Assembly: GCF_014117215.1 (NCBI RefSeq)
Contig: NZ_JACGXS010000003.1
Location: forward strand, 186,001-250,000
DNA: 64,000 nt
DNA from: Stenotrophomonas tumulicola
Lineage (GTDB): Bacteria; Pseudomonadota; Gammaproteobacteria; Xanthomonadales; Xanthomonadaceae
Reading direction: 5' to 3'
Of this stretch, positions 54,900 to 63,301 are shown one piece after another. The notes beneath the pieces were generated by a model. It was not told the DNA's origin and did no database searches. It worked only from the letters and a program-made list of their open reading frames with translations. Numbering within the stretch: position 1 is the first letter of the stretch; every line of letters begins with the position of its first letter. Made by a program: the position numbers and the translations under genes.

Positions 54900-54925
54900 G
54901 GGTGACAGGCATGGCCCGCCACTAC
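54900..54925 (-). repeat. SMAG-type REP
   Basis: GGGTGACAGGC-ATG-GCCCGCCACTAC ends in CTAC. It lies between the small membrane protein gene and the convergent methyltransferase gene. Confidence 0.55.
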
Positions 54926-54929
54926 CCGG

Positions 54930-55661
54930 TCAGCGTTCGCACACCAGGTTCACCGACATGCAGTTGTGCACATAGGCTTCCCAGTAACCTGCGGGCCGGC
55001 CGGTGATGTCCTCTTCCAGCAGCACTGGCTCGTGCCAGCGCAACCTGCTGAAGCCGGCAGCCAGGATGGCCTGCTCATAATGGTCGCGCGCCCAGCGATA
55101 GTTGATGATCCGTGCCGGTGGCGTCCCCGGAAACTCCAACTGCAGGCGGGTGCCCTGCTTCCAAGGTACTTCCTCCAGCACTTTCACGCCGTACATCGCG
55201 TAGTCCCCCAGCGCGAGGCGGTAGTCAGGGTTGAACGTCTGGATGACCAGTTTCCCATCGCGCTTGAGGTGCGGCAGTACCGCGGCAAACATCCGCTGCA
55301 GCTCGTCCAGCGACTGCGCGTAATTGAACAGGTATGCCGCCAGCACGACGGAGTACTCGCCGGCGAATGGCATCGCCATGACATCATTCCGCTGGAAGGT
55401 CATGCCATCGCCCCGGTGCGCGGACAGCGCGCGTGCAAAGTCGATCATGCCCTGCGACTGGTCCACGCCGTGGGCGCTGCGCGCCCCGAAGCGCAGGAAT
55501 TCCCGACCGTAGTAGCCGGATCCACAGGCCAGGTCCAGCACGTCCCGTCCTTCCAGGTCGCCGGCCAGACGCAGCATGGTGCGCAACTCGATCGGCCGGG
55601 TCGGCGATGCGTAGGCATAGGCTACGTACTGGTCGACAATGCTGTCGTACTTCGCGCTCAT
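54930..55661 (-). CDS. Class I SAM-dependent methyltransferase
   Basis: 243 residues. Motif I reads VLDLACGSGYYGREFLRFGA, followed by the acidic VDQSQGM and a motif II-like stretch EYSVVLAAYLFNYAQ. This is the UbiE/BioC-like Methyltransf_11/25 fold. The substrate is unknown. A GGAAGGAAG sequence lies upstream of the ATG; an in-frame GTG immediately before it is also possible. The gene stands alone. Confidence 0.88.
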   Translation of the reverse strand: MSAKYDSIVDQYVAYAYASPTRPIELRTMLRLAGDLEGRDVLDLACGSGYYGREFLRFGARSAHGVDQSQGMIDFARALSAHRGDGMTFQRNDVMAMPFAGEYSVVLAAYLFNYAQSLDELQRMFAAVLPHLKRDGKLVIQTFNPDYRLALGDYAMYGVKVLEEVPWKQGTRLQLEFPGTPPARIINYRWARDHYEQAILAAGFSRLRWHEPVLLEEDITGRPAGYWEAYVHNCMSVNLVCER

Positions 55662-55760
55662 CACATCTTCCTTCCATAGTCAGGAACGTTGTAATGAGAC
55701 GCTATCGACTGACTGCGCTTACTTGAAGAGGCAAAAGCGACGCCAAGGCATCGGGCCGTT

Positions 55761-55786
55761 GTAGCGCCGGGCCATGCCCGGCGAAC
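55761..55786 (+). repeat. SMAG-type REP next to the fic remnant
   Basis: GTAGCGCCGGGCC-ATG-CCCGGCGAACG begins with GTAG. It ends two bases before the stop codon of the fic-like remnant. Confidence 0.65.
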
Positions 55787-55787
55787 G

Positions 55788-56078
55788 TCAGGCCTTCAGC
55801 ACGTACCGCGTGCTGCGCCCACCGCCGGGCAACTGGCTTGCGCTGATACCCCATCAAAGCTGCGTTCGCCACCGTGAAGCAACCGGCCCAAGACCTTGAC
55901 CTGCTCATCGAAAAGACCATCGTCGCGATGCGCCTGCCATAAGCACGCTTTGGCCATCACACGTTCGGCCATGCCCAACCGCCAGCGCACCGAGCCCACG
56001 TCCAACCCCTCGCCCTCGATGGCCGAGGCGTGATGATGTTGGACAGCAGCGTATCCAGCGCGTCCTGCGACTCCTGAA
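55788..56078 (-). pseudogene. Internally deleted fic-family (DUF4172-type) remnant
   Basis: Fragments of a Fic-domain AMPylator-type protein appear in order but in different frames. First QDALDTLLSNIIT, then, after a frame change, SAIEGEGLDVGSVRWRLGM (the N-terminal DUF4172 and inhibitory-motif region). This joins directly to LWQAHRDDGLFDEQVKVLGR and LLHGGERSFDG, which belong to the C-terminal winged-helix region. The end QLPGGGRSTRYVLKA with its TGA lies in a third frame. The whole catalytic Fic core (HxFx[D/E]GNGR) is missing. The gene is therefore broken by a large internal deletion, at least two frameshifts and loss of the 5' end. Identification is by motif memory. Confidence 0.65.
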
Positions 56079-56083
56079 GGAAC

Positions 56084-56116
56084 GATGAGCCGATTAATTA
56101 GCCTATTCGGCTCATC
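56084..56116. promoter_or_regulatory. Palindrome upstream of the fic remnant
   Basis: GATGAGCCGA and TCGGCTCATC are perfect ten-base arms with a 13-base A/T-rich spacer (TTAATTAGCCTAT). It lies just upstream of the remnant, where an operator or promoter would be expected. Confidence 0.55.
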
Positions 56117-56258
56117 TGAGAATCCAGGACAGCATTGTCGCGGGGCCTCCGGCCATATCATTCTCCGCGCCGGGCCATCATGCTGGAGGCAGGACAGGAA
56201 GGTCTGCGGTACCGCCTTGTTCTTTTCAATGTACGCCGCAAACGCAAGGAGCTGCTGA

Positions 56259-56987
56259 ATGTCGAACACCATCGAATCACTGCAGGCGCAGGTCGACTCG
56301 CTGAAGAGGACCCAGCGCAGGCTGGGCACGGGTCTCGCTGCCGCAGCCCTGTTGGCCATGGCGGGCGTGCTGGTGGGCGCAACGGCGCAGCGCAATGCGA
56401 CGTTCGACGTCATCGATGCCCAACGCATCAACATCAAAGAACCCGACGGCACGCTGCGGCTGGCCATCTCCAACCGGACACTGTTTCCCGGCGCCATCAT
56501 CCATAACAAGGAACAGCCGCATCCACGCCCCATGGCGGGCATGCTGTTCTTCAATGATGAGGGCACCGAGAACGGTGGACTGATCTACAACGGCCATCTT
56601 GGAAAGGATGGCAAGCCATCCAGCGGGATGAGCCTGACCTTCGACCGCTACCAACAGGACCAGCAGATGCAGTTGTTGGGCGTCGATGAAGCAGGCCAGC
56701 ACTACGCCGGCCTGACCCTCAACGACGTTGTTGACGGGCTGGAACGCCCCATCTTCTCCGCTGCGGATGAGACACTGCATGGAAAGGGAATCCCCGCGAT
56801 TACCCGTCGTGTCTTCCTCGGCAAGTCGGAAACGCGCGATTCGGTGCTGGAACTGCTGGACGCCGATGGAAAGCCCCGGCTGGAACTGGCGGTAACGCCA
56901 ACCGGCGAGGCCACGCTGCGTTTCCTGGACGAGCACGGCAAGCCAACGCGCGAAATTTCAGGGGTACGCACCAGTGCACCGCAATGA
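56259..56987 (+). CDS. Anchored protein of unknown function
   Basis: 242 residues, AAGGAG six bases before the ATG. A short N-terminal coiled-coil-like helix (MSNTIESLQAQVDSLKRTQR) leads into one membrane segment (LGTGLAAAALLAMAGVLVGA, about residues 22-41). The remainder is a beta-rich extracytoplasmic region with repeated short units of the type VIDAQRINIKEPDGTLRLAI, VLELLDADGKPRLELAV and LRFLDEHGKP, suggesting a repetitive beta-solenoid or sandwich. I know no family name. It is intact although remnants lie on both sides. Confidence 0.78.
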   Translation: MSNTIESLQAQVDSLKRTQRRLGTGLAAAALLAMAGVLVGATAQRNATFDVIDAQRINIKEPDGTLRLAISNRTLFPGAIIHNKEQPHPRPMAGMLFFNDEGTENGGLIYNGHLGKDGKPSSGMSLTFDRYQQDQQMQLLGVDEAGQHYAGLTLNDVVDGLERPIFSAADETLHGKGIPAITRRVFLGKSETRDSVLELLDADGKPRLELAVTPTGEATLRFLDEHGKPTREISGVRTSAPQ

Positions 56988-57020
56988 GTGACAGGGCACC
57001 GATGCTGGGCAATGGCCGCG

Positions 57021-57320
57021 CTGGGCTGTGACGCTTTACGTGCCTGCATGCAGCCACAGCTCGCCGGCCTGACGCCGTTCGTTCTATTGGGTGAATCCTT
57101 CGGCAGTCCGTTGTCCATCATGCTTGCCAGCAGCGCACCGCCCACGTTGCGCGGACTGGCCCTTTCCACGCCATTTGCTCTGCCTGCAGGCACGACAAGA
57201 CAGGCTGCTTGCCATCACGGTGAAGGAAGCACGGGACAGATGGGTGCCGGCCTCGATGGCATCGCATTCGTTCCATGGCCCGCACCTGCTTCTGCAAGCA
57301 AGGGCCATGGCAACCGCTTC
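57021..57320 (+). pseudogene. Alpha/beta-hydrolase remnant
   Basis: One frame holds PFVLLGESFGSPLSIMLASS and then PPTLRGLALSTPFA, the nucleophile elbow (GESFG) and next strand of a small alpha/beta hydrolase. After a frame change the C-terminal HGPHLLLQARA motif of the same family appears, with DRWVPAS in between. The region between nucleophile and catalytic His is far too short, and no frame joins them. The N-terminal half is missing. It is a decayed gene with internal deletions; no product expected. Confidence 0.6.
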
Positions 57321-57391
57321 ATGTTTGGCGACGTGGATGAAACGTTTGCCAGCCTGAGGCTGCCGCGATATCGATCAGCGGCGGTGCACCG

Positions 57392-58153
57392 TCACCGGAC
57401 GAAGAAGGCGCTGCGTGCAATGCCCGCGTTGTTGCCCGGCCCCATCCAGGCACGGATTTCCAACTCGTGGACGCCAGCGACATCGGTAGGAACATCCACG
57501 CTGAACAGTGAGTCGGCCGGGTCATAGGTCATTGCATATCGGCGTGGCGCGCCGCCGTCGACGGTCAGGTACGCCTCTACTTCGGTATCAGCCAGCCGCC
57601 ATGGGCCGTCGGCGCTGATCGGGCAGCCGCACAGCATGGTGACACCTGCGCGCACAGGGACCGATGCACCGCGCGCCACCACCTGGTAGGCAACCGGGGT
57701 GGCCAGATCGACAATCAGGCCAGGCAGTTCCATCCGCCAGCCATCACCGGCGGTGAGGTGGCGCCCGGGCAGGATCCACTGCGTACTGGTGGCGGTGGTG
57801 GTCGCCTGTGGCTGGCTGAGCGGGCCGGTGACGCTCAGGGTGACCCGACGCGGATGGTCGATGTCCAACGTGGCGCGGAAGGCAGCGGAATCGTCACTGG
57901 ACAGCGTGCCGCTACCCGTACTGGAACCGCCCATGATCTTGCCGGTGTCGCCGGTGGTTCCAGCCGTCAGGCCGCGTGCCAGCACTTCCCCGGTGTCGGC
58001 GTCGGTCATGACCACGCGCACGGGCGCTGTATATCCCCCCATGAACTTGGCGCCACGCGCCAGCACCCGCACGTCCACCTTGGTGGGTTCGGCCAGTGCC
58101 GGGGCAGCAAACACCAGCGATGCACACAGTGCGGCGATGAATGAAGGGCGCAT
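57392..58153 (-). CDS. Secreted protein of unknown function
   Basis: 253 residues. Signal peptide FIAALCASLVFAAPALA, then an apparently all-beta mature protein: KVDVRVLARGAKFMGGYTAP, a Gly/Ser/Thr-rich linker around residues 70-85 (KIMGGSSTGSGTLSSDDS), GVTMLCGCPISADGPW with a Cys pair, and a C-terminal immunoglobulin-like strand run (DVAGVHELEIRAWMGPG). I do not recognise the family. It is convergent with the hydrolase remnant and about 60 bases upstream of cueR's stop-side gap. Confidence 0.78.
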   Translation of the reverse strand: MRPSFIAALCASLVFAAPALAEPTKVDVRVLARGAKFMGGYTAPVRVVMTDADTGEVLARGLTAGTTGDTGKIMGGSSTGSGTLSSDDSAAFRATLDIDHPRRVTLSVTGPLSQPQATTTATSTQWILPGRHLTAGDGWRMELPGLIVDLATPVAYQVVARGASVPVRAGVTMLCGCPISADGPWRLADTEVEAYLTVDGGAPRRYAMTYDPADSLFSVDVPTDVAGVHELEIRAWMGPGNNAGIARSAFFVR

Positions 58154-58210
58154 GGAATCAGTCCTCGAGGCGAAGGGAAAGGATCACAGATTACCGCTGG
58201 CCGGGCACCC

Positions 58211-58663
58211 TCACGGGGGCGTGTTCCCGCTCAGGTCGTCCAGGATCGGACAGTCCGGACGCTGGTCGCCATGGCAGCGACGGGCGAGATCATCCAGCGT
58301 GCGTTGCATTGCCTGCATCTCCGCGATGCGCTTGCCCAGCTCATCGGCATGCTGCCTGGCCAGCTTCTTCACTTCCGCGCTGGCACGCGAGCGGTCGGAC
58401 CAGAGTGCCAGCAATACCATGATCTGCTTCATCGAGAACCCGAGCAGGCGCGAGCGCTTGATGAAGCGCAACCGGTGGATGTCCTGGCCACTGTAAAGCC
58501 GGTAACCGGCAAACGTCCGGGCCGCTTCGGGGATCAACCCGATGCTCTCGTAATGGCGGATCATCTTGGCGGTGACACCGGAAAGGCTGGCGGCTTCCCC
58601 GATGTTATGCAGGCCCTGGCCGCGTGCCTCACCCAGTTCGGGCAGCATCGTTTCATCCGGCAT
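58211..58663 (-). CDS. cueR: Cu(I)-responsive MerR regulator CueR
   Basis: 150 residues, with about 17 extra residues before the MerR domain. The helix-turn-helix reads [20 protein letters not shown]. The metal loop near the C-terminus has Cys130 and Cys138 in [12 protein letters not shown], matching the two-Cys loop that gives CueR its preference for monovalent copper. Its start lies inside the end of copA (11-base overlap), so it is transcribed with its target and should be autoregulated from the copA promoter, unlike the separate cueR of E. coli. Confidence 0.92.
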   Translation of the reverse strand: MPDETMLPELGEARGQGLHNIGEAASLSGVTAKMIRHYESIGLIPEAARTFAGYRLYSGQDIHRLRFIKRSRLLGFSMKQIMVLLALWSDRSRASAEVKKLARQHADELGKRIAEMQAMQRTLDDLARRCHGDQRPDCPILDDLSGNTPP

Positions 58664-61073
58664 CCCGCACCTCCGCAGTGATACCCGATGGTACTGGCCG
58701 CCAGCGCTTCAACAACAATGTATTGCCCAGCACGCTGACCGACGAGAACGCCATGGCCGCGCCAGCGAAGATCGGGTTGAGAAGCCCCATCGCCGCCAGC
58801 GGGATGCCGACCACGTTGTAACCGAACGCCCAGAACAGGTTCTGGTGGATCTTGCGGGTGCTGCGCCGGGAAATGTCGATGGCATCAGCCACCAGGGCGA
58901 TGTCCGGGCGCATCAGGGTGATCGCTGCGGCGTGCATGGCAACGTCCGTGCCGGAGCCCATCGCGATGCCGACATCGCTCGCCGCCAGCGCCGGGGCATC
59001 GTTGATGCCATCACCGACCATCGCTACCACGCCCTGCTGTTTCAGCGCGCGGATGGCGTCGACTTTCTGCTCCGGCCGCACATTGGCGTGTACCTCGTCG
59101 ATGCCCAGGCTGTCGGCGATGCTGCGTGCCGCACCCTCGTTGTCGCCAGAGATCATCACGGTCTGGATGCCCAGTGCATGCAGGCGCGCAATCGCCTCAC
59201 GTGCACCGGTGCGGGCTTCATCGCGGAAAGCCAGCAGGCCCTGCACCTGGATGGAATCACCGTGCTGGCTGGCCACCCATGACAGCGTATGGCCATGCGC
59301 TTCCAGTTCCTTCGCGCGGATACCCAGTGCACCAATATCAGCATTGATTTCCTGCATCAGGGCCTGGTTGCCCAGCCATGCCTGGCTGCCGTCGACGCGT
59401 CCGGCCAGGCCGCGGCCCGGCAACGCCCGTGTATCGGTCGCGGCAGCCACCGGCGTCGCCTCGCGCAGGACGGCACGTGCCAGAGGATGCTCACTGCCCG
59501 CCTGCAGCGCTGCCGCCAGCGAAAGCAGCGCTTCGCGACCGCCAACAAGTGCGACCGCCTCCACCAGGCGCGGCTGGCCTGCGGTAAGGGTGCCGGTCTT
59601 GTCGAACGCAACGATCTGCACCTTATGCGCGATTTCCAGCGCCTGCGCATCTTTGATCAGGATGCCGGCACGGGCCGCTACGCCGGTGCCGGCCATGATC
59701 GCCGTGGGCGTCGCCAGGCCTAGTGCGCAGGGACAGGCGATGACCAGCACGGCCACGGCATTGAGGATGGCGGCGTTCCAGTCCTGTGTCAGCAGGCCCC
59801 AGGCGAGCATCGTCAGCAGCGCGATGGCCACCACGATGGGCACGAAGATCGCACTGATGCGGTCGACCGTCTTCTGGATGGGCGCTTTCCCGGCCTGTGC
59901 ATCTTCGACCAGCCGGATGATGCGCGCGAGCGCGGTTTCGCTGCCGACGGCGCGGGTTTCGACCACGACCACGCCTTCGCCGTTGACCGCACCGCCAGTG
60001 ACCCGGTCGCCGATGTCCTTGGCCACGGGCAGCGATTCACCGGTGATCAGCGATTCGTCGGCATGGGTCCGCCCCTCGCGCACGTCACCGTCGACCGGAA
60101 AGCGCTCGCCCGGGCGCACCACCACCAGATCACCCGGCTTCACGCTTTCAACCGGTACGTCGATGTCGCCTGATGCGCCACGCACGCGTGCGGTGGAGGG
60201 CTTCAGTGCCTGCAGCGCGCGGATGGCTTCGGTGGTCTGGCGCTTGGCGCGCGCTTCCAGGAACTTGCCCAGCAGGATCAAGGTGATGATCGCGGCCGAA
60301 GCCTCGAAATACAGCGCAGTGGAACCCTGCAGCAGGTGATGCAGGCTCAGGCCAAAGCCGGCCGAGGTGCCCAGGGCCACCAGCAGATCCATGTTGCCGG
60401 TGCCGGCCTTTACCGCCTTCCACGCAGCGCGGTAGAAGCGCGCACCCAACCAGAACTGCACGGGAGTGGCCAGGACAAGCTGCACCCAGCCCGGCAGCAT
60501 CCAATGCTGGCCAAACAGCATGCCGATCATCGGCAGCACCAGGGGTGCAGTCAGGACGGCGGCGATGACCAGGTGGCGTGCTTCGCGATTGGACTTTGCA
60601 TGGGTTGCCTCCGCCTTCGTGCCATCCGCGGTGGCGGTGGCCGCCTGCGGTCGCCGGGCGGCGTAGCCGGCAGCAAGCACGGCCGCGACAAGGCGTTCGA
60701 TGTCCGCGCTACCGGCGGTGCGTATCCGCGCGCGCTCGGTGGCCAGGTTGACCGATGCATCCAGCACCCCGGGCACCTGCTTGAGCGCGCGTTCCACACG
60801 CCCCGCGCAGGACGCGCAGGTCATGCCCTCGATGGCCAGTTCGGCCTCGCCGGTGCCCACGGTGTAGCCGGCCGCTTCGATCGCCTGGGCGATGTCTGCC
60901 ACCGTGGGCAATGCAGCGCCCCGGACTTCGGCCGTTTCCGTGGCCAGGTTGACGGTCGCCGCTTCCACGCCCGGCAGTTGCTTCAGTGCCCGCTCCACCC
61001 GCCCAGCGCAGGTTGCACAACTCATCCCTTCGACGGGAAATCGCAGATCGGCGGGAGGATTGGCGGCTGTCAT
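58653..61073 (-). CDS. copA: Copper-exporting P1B-type ATPase CopA
   Basis: 806 residues. Two N-terminal heavy-metal domains carry GMSCATC (Cys19, 22) and GMTCASC (Cys86, 89). Membrane helices follow, with the transport motif CPC in [13 protein letters not shown] (about 446), the phosphorylated Asp in DKTGT (about 491), and the hinge [18 protein letters not shown]. It pumps Cu(I) from the cytoplasm. The CueR-like dyad 35-53 bases upstream and cueR downstream make this a self-contained copper-export operon. Confidence 0.96.
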   Translation of the reverse strand: MTAANPPADLRFPVEGMSCATCAGRVERALKQLPGVEAATVNLATETAEVRGAALPTVADIAQAIEAAGYTVGTGEAELAIEGMTCASCAGRVERALKQVPGVLDASVNLATERARIRTAGSADIERLVAAVLAAGYAARRPQAATATADGTKAEATHAKSNREARHLVIAAVLTAPLVLPMIGMLFGQHWMLPGWVQLVLATPVQFWLGARFYRAAWKAVKAGTGNMDLLVALGTSAGFGLSLHHLLQGSTALYFEASAAIITLILLGKFLEARAKRQTTEAIRALQALKPSTARVRGASGDIDVPVESVKPGDLVVVRPGERFPVDGDVREGRTHADESLITGESLPVAKDIGDRVTGGAVNGEGVVVVETRAVGSETALARIIRLVEDAQAGKAPIQKTVDRISAIFVPIVVAIALLTMLAWGLLTQDWNAAILNAVAVLVIACPCALGLATPTAIMAGTGVAARAGILIKDAQALEIAHKVQIVAFDKTGTLTAGQPRLVEAVALVGGREALLSLAAALQAGSEHPLARAVLREATPVAAATDTRALPGRGLAGRVDGSQAWLGNQALMQEINADIGALGIRAKELEAHGHTLSWVASQHGDSIQVQGLLAFRDEARTGAREAIARLHALGIQTVMISGDNEGAARSIADSLGIDEVHANVRPEQKVDAIRALKQQGVVAMVGDGINDAPALAASDVGIAMGSGTDVAMHAAAITLMRPDIALVADAIDISRRSTRKIHQNLFWAFGYNVVGIPLAAMGLLNPIFAGAAMAFSSVSVLGNTLLLKRWRPVPSGITAEVRDAG

Positions 61074-61099
61074 GGGAGGGTCTCCTGGTTGATGCGTCC

Positions 61100-61130
61100 A
61101 GCCTGGGCCTTCCCATCATAGGAAGGTCAA
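61100..61130 (-). promoter_or_regulatory. CueR-type operator-promoter of copA
   Basis: On the minus strand TTGACC (-35, 61125-61130) is followed by the dyad CCTTCC-N7-GGAAGG (61108-61126) and, after 19 bases, CAGGCT as a weak -10. The dyad resembles the GACCTTCC-type CueR sites of copA promoters, with the long spacer that MerR-family activators need. Confidence 0.7.
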
Positions 61131-61195
61131 GCGATCGGCGCACCTCAAGCCTTCCCCCCTCCCCCGGCACCTGGCCTGGCCATGCACACCAAGGG

Positions 61196-61945
61196 TCAGC
61201 CAAGAAACATGCCGCCATCCACACGAAGCTCGGCGCCGTTGACGAAGCGGCTCTCATCCGATGCCAGGAACAGGGCGGCAGCGGCCAGTTCCTCGGGATC
61301 GCCAAGCCGGCCGGCCGGAATCCGGTCGGCCATCGATTGCAGGAAGGCCGGCCGATCGGCCTCGGGGACGCCCAGCTTTTCCACGATGGCCGTGTCCACG
61401 GGGCCGGGAACAAGCACGTTTACGCGGATCCGGCGGTCTTTAAGTTCCAGCGCCCAGCTGCGCGCGAATGCTTCGATGGCCGCCTTGGAACCTGCGTACA
61501 CGGCGTGGCCCTGCAGCACGCGGCCCGAGGCAAGCGAGCTGGTCACGATGATGCTGGCTCCATCGCGCAGGATCGGCACCATGGCCTGCACGCCGAAGAA
61601 CACCCCCCGCGTGTTGATGGAAAACTGCGCGTCGAATTCCGTCGGCGAAACAGCCGCCGAATCCTGGATGGTCAGCACCCCGGCGTTGGCAACGTACACG
61701 TCAAGCGCGCCGAAGTCGCGGCGCACCTGCCGGGCAACCTGGGCATGATGGGCGATGTCGGCCACGTCGCCACATATACCCATCGCACCGTGGCCGATGA
61801 TGGCGAGTGCCTCCTCCAGCACCTGCTGCCGCCGGGCAGTGATGATCACCTGCGCTCCCTCTTCGGCAAAGCGTTGGGCGGTAGACAGGCCGATGCCGCT
61901 GTTGCCACCGGTGACCAGCGCTACTTTGTTTTCCAAGCGTTTCAT
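61196..61945 (-). CDS. Short-chain dehydrogenase/reductase
   Basis: 249 residues, classical SDR. Cofactor site TGGNSGIG (glycine-rich), NAGVL, catalytic Ser in IIVTSSLASG and Tyr-x-x-x-Lys in YAGSKAAIEAFARSWALEL, then VLVPGPVDTAI and DGGMFLG at the end. The Arg pair after the second strand (TARRQQ) hints at NADPH preference. Substrate unknown. The ATG at MKRLENKVALV is the family start; the open frame upstream is not conserved. Confidence 0.92.
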   Translation of the reverse strand: MKRLENKVALVTGGNSGIGLSTAQRFAEEGAQVIITARRQQVLEEALAIIGHGAMGICGDVADIAHHAQVARQVRRDFGALDVYVANAGVLTIQDSAAVSPTEFDAQFSINTRGVFFGVQAMVPILRDGASIIVTSSLASGRVLQGHAVYAGSKAAIEAFARSWALELKDRRIRVNVLVPGPVDTAIVEKLGVPEADRPAFLQSMADRIPAGRLGDPEELAAAALFLASDESRFVNGAELRVDGGMFLG

Positions 61946-62000
61946 TGCAACGGTTCCTGATGTTGTTCGGGCGATGTGCCCATTGCCTTTGTGAATAAAC

Positions 62001-63020
62001 TCAACCTGCGGCCATATGGACGCCCACTGCGGGTCCCACGCGCTGCGGAACACGCCCGCTGGCTTCGGCAAGCACGCCTTTCAGTTCCTGCTCCAGCGAC
62101 ATGCAGATGCGCGGGAGGGACACGCCGTCGGCACTGCTTTCGAATGGATTGGGCGGACCTTGGCCGGCACGATCAAGCGCCAGGTACAGCCAGGTCACCA
62201 ATGCCGACAGCGGCACGATGCACCACGACGCGACGGCTCCCATCAGCGCGTCGTCGAAGATCACCAGCGGTGCCAGGGCATCGAGCAGACCAAAGGGAAG
62301 AAACAGCGCGAATACCCAGAGAAGGGCAGCGCCGATGAAGCGGGATTGGCGCGGATGCGAATCTTCCTTCAGCTGCTCCGTGCTTGCCTGCAGCGCCTGC
62401 AGTTGTTGCAGCAGGCGGTGCATTTCCAGCGACGATGCAGCGTCCAATCCGCCCTGCGCCACCAGCGCCGTCAGTGCCTTGCCCTGCAGCACCAGCACCT
62501 GGCCGGCCTTGTTGTCCGCCCGCAGGATGCACCTGCGTTCCGTTGCATCCACATACCGGCCTAGCGCCTGCGCCAAGGCGGACTCCTTCTCCGGCATCGC
62601 ATAGCTGCCGTAGGCGAGATTCGGCCTGTCCCTGGAAGCCTCCCATTCCTGGCTGAAGCGCACCTGGTGGCGCAGCGCTGCCAGCCACGCCAGGTGGCGA
62701 TGCACCAGTTTCCCGGCGGCCTGTCCGTCCAGCGGCAGGTTGCAGCTCAGCAGGGTCCAGCTGCGGCTGGCTGCGATGATCGATGCCCAGACGCGCCGGG
62801 CATCGGTCGTCCGTCCGCAGGTGCGTACCGCCTTTAGCCCGCTGGTGATCGCCAGCGTGAGCCCCAGCATCGTCAGCAGGCTCCAGGGCAGGCTGATCCA
62901 TTGCCCGTCGGACAATCGGTACATCGCGATGATGGCTGCGGCATAACCAATGGCCAGGTACATGGGGCGCCTCGTCGACAGCACGAACTCGCCGAAACCC
63001 TGGGAATTCCGCACGTACAT
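62001..63020 (-). CDS. Bestrophin-family anion channel (YneE type)
   Basis: 339 residues. Two N-terminal helices (YLAIGYAAAIIAMYRLSD, SLLTMLGLTLAITSGLKAV), a long cytoplasmic helical region, and two C-terminal helices (ALLWVFALFLPFGLLDAL, ASWCIVPLSALVTWLYLAL) followed by PPNPFESSADGVSL, the NPFE motif diagnostic of bacterial bestrophin-like proteins. Homologues form pentameric ion channels. The start at MYVRNSQGFGEFVL follows the family; no strong ribosome binding site is visible. Confidence 0.88.
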   Translation of the reverse strand: MYVRNSQGFGEFVLSTRRPMYLAIGYAAAIIAMYRLSDGQWISLPWSLLTMLGLTLAITSGLKAVRTCGRTTDARRVWASIIAASRSWTLLSCNLPLDGQAAGKLVHRHLAWLAALRHQVRFSQEWEASRDRPNLAYGSYAMPEKESALAQALGRYVDATERRCILRADNKAGQVLVLQGKALTALVAQGGLDAASSLEMHRLLQQLQALQASTEQLKEDSHPRQSRFIGAALLWVFALFLPFGLLDALAPLVIFDDALMGAVASWCIVPLSALVTWLYLALDRAGQGPPNPFESSADGVSLPRICMSLEQELKGVLAEASGRVPQRVGPAVGVHMAAG

Positions 63021-63301
63021 GGCTGCGTTCTCCTCGGTAGGCAGGCAGCGCAGGTTAGGCCGGGCCACGCACGTCCGGAAGGCAGGGACGCATCTCCATG
63101 ATGTTTCTGCACACGCAACAATCAGCGCCGACATGGCCGAGCCCGAGCCCGCCCCGCAGGCGCAACGCATCCCGCCATTGTTGCGCCGCGCACAACACGG
63201 AGCGTCCCTGCGGCTGCCTACCCGATGGCCCCACGGCGACCTAGATTGCGGCCACACGGGGACCTCCCCGTGCCCCTTCCTTCGCAGAATCGAGGCCCTC
63301 C

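Noticed and set aside
55796..56566. Single 256-residue minus-strand gene covering the fic remnant region
   Set aside because: Its first half is antisense to the intact anchored protein at 56259-56987; only the later part resembles Fic, and in broken frames.
56988..57527. Intact 179-residue gene at the hydrolase remnant
   Set aside because: Only a short part matches a hydrolase; the rest is antisense to the secreted protein at 57392-58153 and the family's C-terminal motif is in another frame.
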